Assembly (NCBI GenBank): GCA_945787925.1
Contig: CALZJY010000093.1
Span: 1 to 7,372, forward strand
Direction: 5' to 3'
Origin: an uncultured Anaerosporobacter sp.
GTDB taxonomy: Bacteria > Bacillota > Clostridia > Lachnospirales > Lachnospiraceae
DNA length: 7,372 bases
Shown: in pieces, positions 6,073-7,372 of the stretch
Numbering within the stretch: position 1 is the first letter of the stretch
Layout of the letters: every line of letters begins with the position of its first letter
The notes under the pieces: model-generated
Told to the model about the DNA's origin: nothing
What the model saw: only the letters and a program-made list of their open reading frames with translations
Database searches by the model: none
Made by a program: the position numbers and the translations under genes

Positions 6073-6102
6073 AAAAAAAGACCTCCTGAGAGGTCTTTTT
6101 TT
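6073..6102 (+). terminator. Bidirectional terminator between upp and galM
   Basis: GACCTC (6080-6085) and GAGGTC (6090-6095) enclose the tetraloop CTGA. They are flanked by seven A on the left and seven T on the right, giving a 13-bp perfect stem in all. It begins five bases after the upp stop and works on the plus strand. Read on the minus strand, the same structure ends in seven T and can stop transcription coming from galM. Confidence 0.92.
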
Positions 6103-6103
6103 A

Positions 6104-6137
6104 TTGCATAGGAAATTGCGGAGAATCCCCTATGCAA
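6104..6137. other. Second hairpin between the bidirectional terminator and galM
   Basis: TTGCATAGG (6104-6112) and CCTATGCAA (6129-6137) are a perfect 9-bp inverted repeat with a 16-base loop. There is no T-run directly after either side; on the minus strand the T-tract of the neighbouring terminator comes only after that second hairpin. It lies in the 3' untranslated region of galM, so it may protect that transcript's end or assist termination. Confidence 0.5.
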
Positions 6138-6162
6138 CGAGAAAGAACACGCTTTGTTCGAT

Positions 6163-7221
6163 TTAAACAAACTGATAAATAGTCGTATAATCGTATTTTT
6201 CTCCTGCTGCAAAGAGATCCGATGGGAATTCTTTGATATTGCATGCATTTGGATAGAACTGTGTTTCTAGGCAGACTGCATCATGCGAATGATACTGTGC
6301 ATCCTCTTTAAAACGGATTCCTTCTTCCGGATCTAGATAATTTGCCGTATATAGCTGCATACCCGGCATATTCGTATATACCTGCATATGTAAGCCAGAC
6401 GTTGCACCTAACACCTCTGCCGCAAGGACAAGCTCTTTGCCATTGCTTCTTAACACATAATTGTGGTCATATCCCCTGCGATTTCTTAGCAATGCATCCT
6501 CTGCATTGATGTCTTTTCCAATTTCCTTGTACTCACGGAAATCAAACGGCGTTCCCTCCACTGCAAGATACGTACCATCCGGAACATTGTGAATGTCGGT
6601 ATTGGTAATCTTATCAGAATAAACCTTTAACTGATGGCCATAAACGGAACCACTGGTATGCCCATCTAGATTGAAATAGCTGTGGTTCGTTAAGTTGATT
6701 ACGGTTGCCCGATCACTCACCGCCTCATATCGCAGGAACAATTGGTTTTGATCAGTAAGCGTATAACTTACTTTCAGCTCTAGATTTCCTGGAAATCCTT
6801 GCTCCATATGTGGACTCCTCCTTCGGAATGTTACCGTATCCTTTCCTTCGCCTTCCTGCTCTTCTACGTCATATGCCACTCTCGCATATCCTTTTCCACC
6901 GCCATGAAGATTGTTTTCCCCATCATTCTTTTCTAGCTCATAACAAACCGAATCAATCACTACTTTTGCATCCTTGATTCGATTGGCATGTCTTCCAATC
7001 GTTGCTCCAAAGTTTGGCCCATTCACCTTATATCCTTCTAGATCTGCATATCCAAGCACGACATCCCTGCTCGTCCCATCTTTTCCTGGCACGATCAGAC
7101 TTTGAAGTACAGCCCCAATATTCAGCACATGTGCCTCCATGCCATTTTTATTTCTCATCTTATATCGATAAACCTTGGTCCCATCCTCCAGGGTTCCAAA
7201 ATATTCTTTTTGAATACTCAC
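6163..7221 (-). CDS. galM: Aldose 1-epimerase (mutarotase)
   Basis: A 352-residue cytoplasmic enzyme that interconverts alpha and beta anomers of glucose and galactose, feeding the Leloir pathway and glycolysis. Family motifs in order are GRHANRI (76-82), NNLHGGGKGYA (103-113), LTNHSYFNLDG (177-187), FDFRE (226-230), GYDHNYVL (250-257) and LETQFYPNA (318-326). By comparison with the Lactococcus enzyme, His180 is the likely catalytic acid and Glu319 the base, with His106 and Asp252 binding the sugar. The length is normal. The start is a GTG at 7221, supported by GGGGAG eight bases upstream; the next in-frame ATG is 21 codons later and would cut into the first strand. It starts 19 bases after the stop of the EAL gene and probably shares its transcript. 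No galK or galT is present in the window. It ends TAA, with the shared terminator beyond. Confidence 0.95.
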   Translation of the reverse strand: MSIQKEYFGTLEDGTKVYRYKMRNKNGMEAHVLNIGAVLQSLIVPGKDGTSRDVVLGYADLEGYKVNGPNFGATIGRHANRIKDAKVVIDSVCYELEKNDGENNLHGGGKGYARVAYDVEEQEGEGKDTVTFRRRSPHMEQGFPGNLELKVSYTLTDQNQLFLRYEAVSDRATVINLTNHSYFNLDGHTSGSVYGHQLKVYSDKITNTDIHNVPDGTYLAVEGTPFDFREYKEIGKDINAEDALLRNRRGYDHNYVLRSNGKELVLAAEVLGATSGLHMQVYTNMPGMQLYTANYLDPEEGIRFKEDAQYHSHDAVCLETQFYPNACNIKEFPSDLFAAGEKYDYTTIYQFV

Positions 7222-7240
7222 TCCTAATTCTCCCCTTTCC

Positions 7241-7372
7241 CTATTTCTCCTTCATTTTCCTTGTCATATGTTCATAACTAAGAGGGACGGACAAATAGTT
7301 TCCTTGGCAAGCGCATACTCCAACTTGTTTCAAGTATTCATACTGCCTTTTTGTCTCAACCTCTTCACCAAA
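7241..7372 (-). CDS. EAL-domain protein, C-terminal fragment (cut by the window edge)
   Basis: An open minus-strand frame without a start runs from the window edge to a TAG stop, giving the last 43 residues of a larger protein. The fragment reads GEEVETKRQYEYLKQVG, then QGNYLSVPLS and a lysine-rich tail. This matches the end of EAL domains, the cyclic-di-GMP phosphodiesterases, whose consensus is AEGVET-x-Q-x-x-x-L-x-x-x-G and QG-x-x-x-S-x-P. The glutamate of the AEGVET motif and the glutamine 20 residues later are both kept at the family spacing. The Gly of the motif is replaced by Glu, which is unusual. Whether the missing part has an intact EAL triad, or also GGDEF, PAS or membrane domains, cannot be seen. 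It precedes galM by 19 bases in the same orientation. Confidence 0.8.
   Translation of the reverse strand, partial: FGEEVETKRQYEYLKQVGVCACQGNYLSVPLSYEHMTRKMKEK

Noticed and set aside
6030..6248. A 72-codon minus-strand ORF spanning the upp-galM boundary
   Set aside because: It runs through the bidirectional terminator and overlaps the ends of both genes. The hairpins explain the sequence better.

Overview
The window looks like a chromosomal stretch from a low-GC Gram-positive anaerobe, most likely class Clostridia and plausibly a Lachnospiraceae-type genome. The grounds are the AT-rich intergenic DNA, strong AGGAGG/AAGGTGG-type ribosome sites, short hairpin plus T-run terminators, a transketolase split into two overlapping genes, and the general character of the Upp, GalM and M18 peptidase proteins. 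This placement is an inference from composition and gene style, not from a search. No rRNA, tRNA, CRISPR array, insertion sequence or phage gene was seen.

Layout from left to right: a Rho-independent terminator (44-76) closes a two-gene minus-strand transketolase operon, with the N-terminal subunit at 1021-1860 and the C-terminal subunit at 92-1033, overlapping by 13 bases. Upstream of it is an M18-family metallo-aminopeptidase (2055-3341, minus) with its own promoter. Next comes an unrecognised small two-helix membrane protein (3530-3988, minus, possibly starting at 4006) with a strong terminator. A 282-base gene-poor stretch (4007-4288) holds two hairpins and perhaps a tiny ORF. A double-PAS sensory protein with no recognisable output domain (4289-5269, minus) is transcribed divergently from upp, uracil phosphoribosyltransferase (5439-6068, plus). 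upp ends at a bidirectional terminator shared with galM, aldose 1-epimerase (6163-7221, minus). galM lies 19 bases downstream of the 3' end of a gene cut by the window edge, whose last 43 codons encode the C-terminus of an EAL (cyclic-di-GMP phosphodiesterase) domain (7241-7372, minus).

Functionally this is mostly housekeeping metabolism: pentose phosphate interconversion, peptide turnover, pyrimidine salvage and hexose anomer interconversion. Two signalling-type proteins (PAS and EAL) sit beside it. I see no convincing multi-gene novel system. The least ordinary items are a 13-base repeat placed just beyond two different terminators, the PAS-only protein, the unrecognised membrane protein with an ambiguous start, and a strong hairpin in the 4.0-4.3 kb intergenic region.
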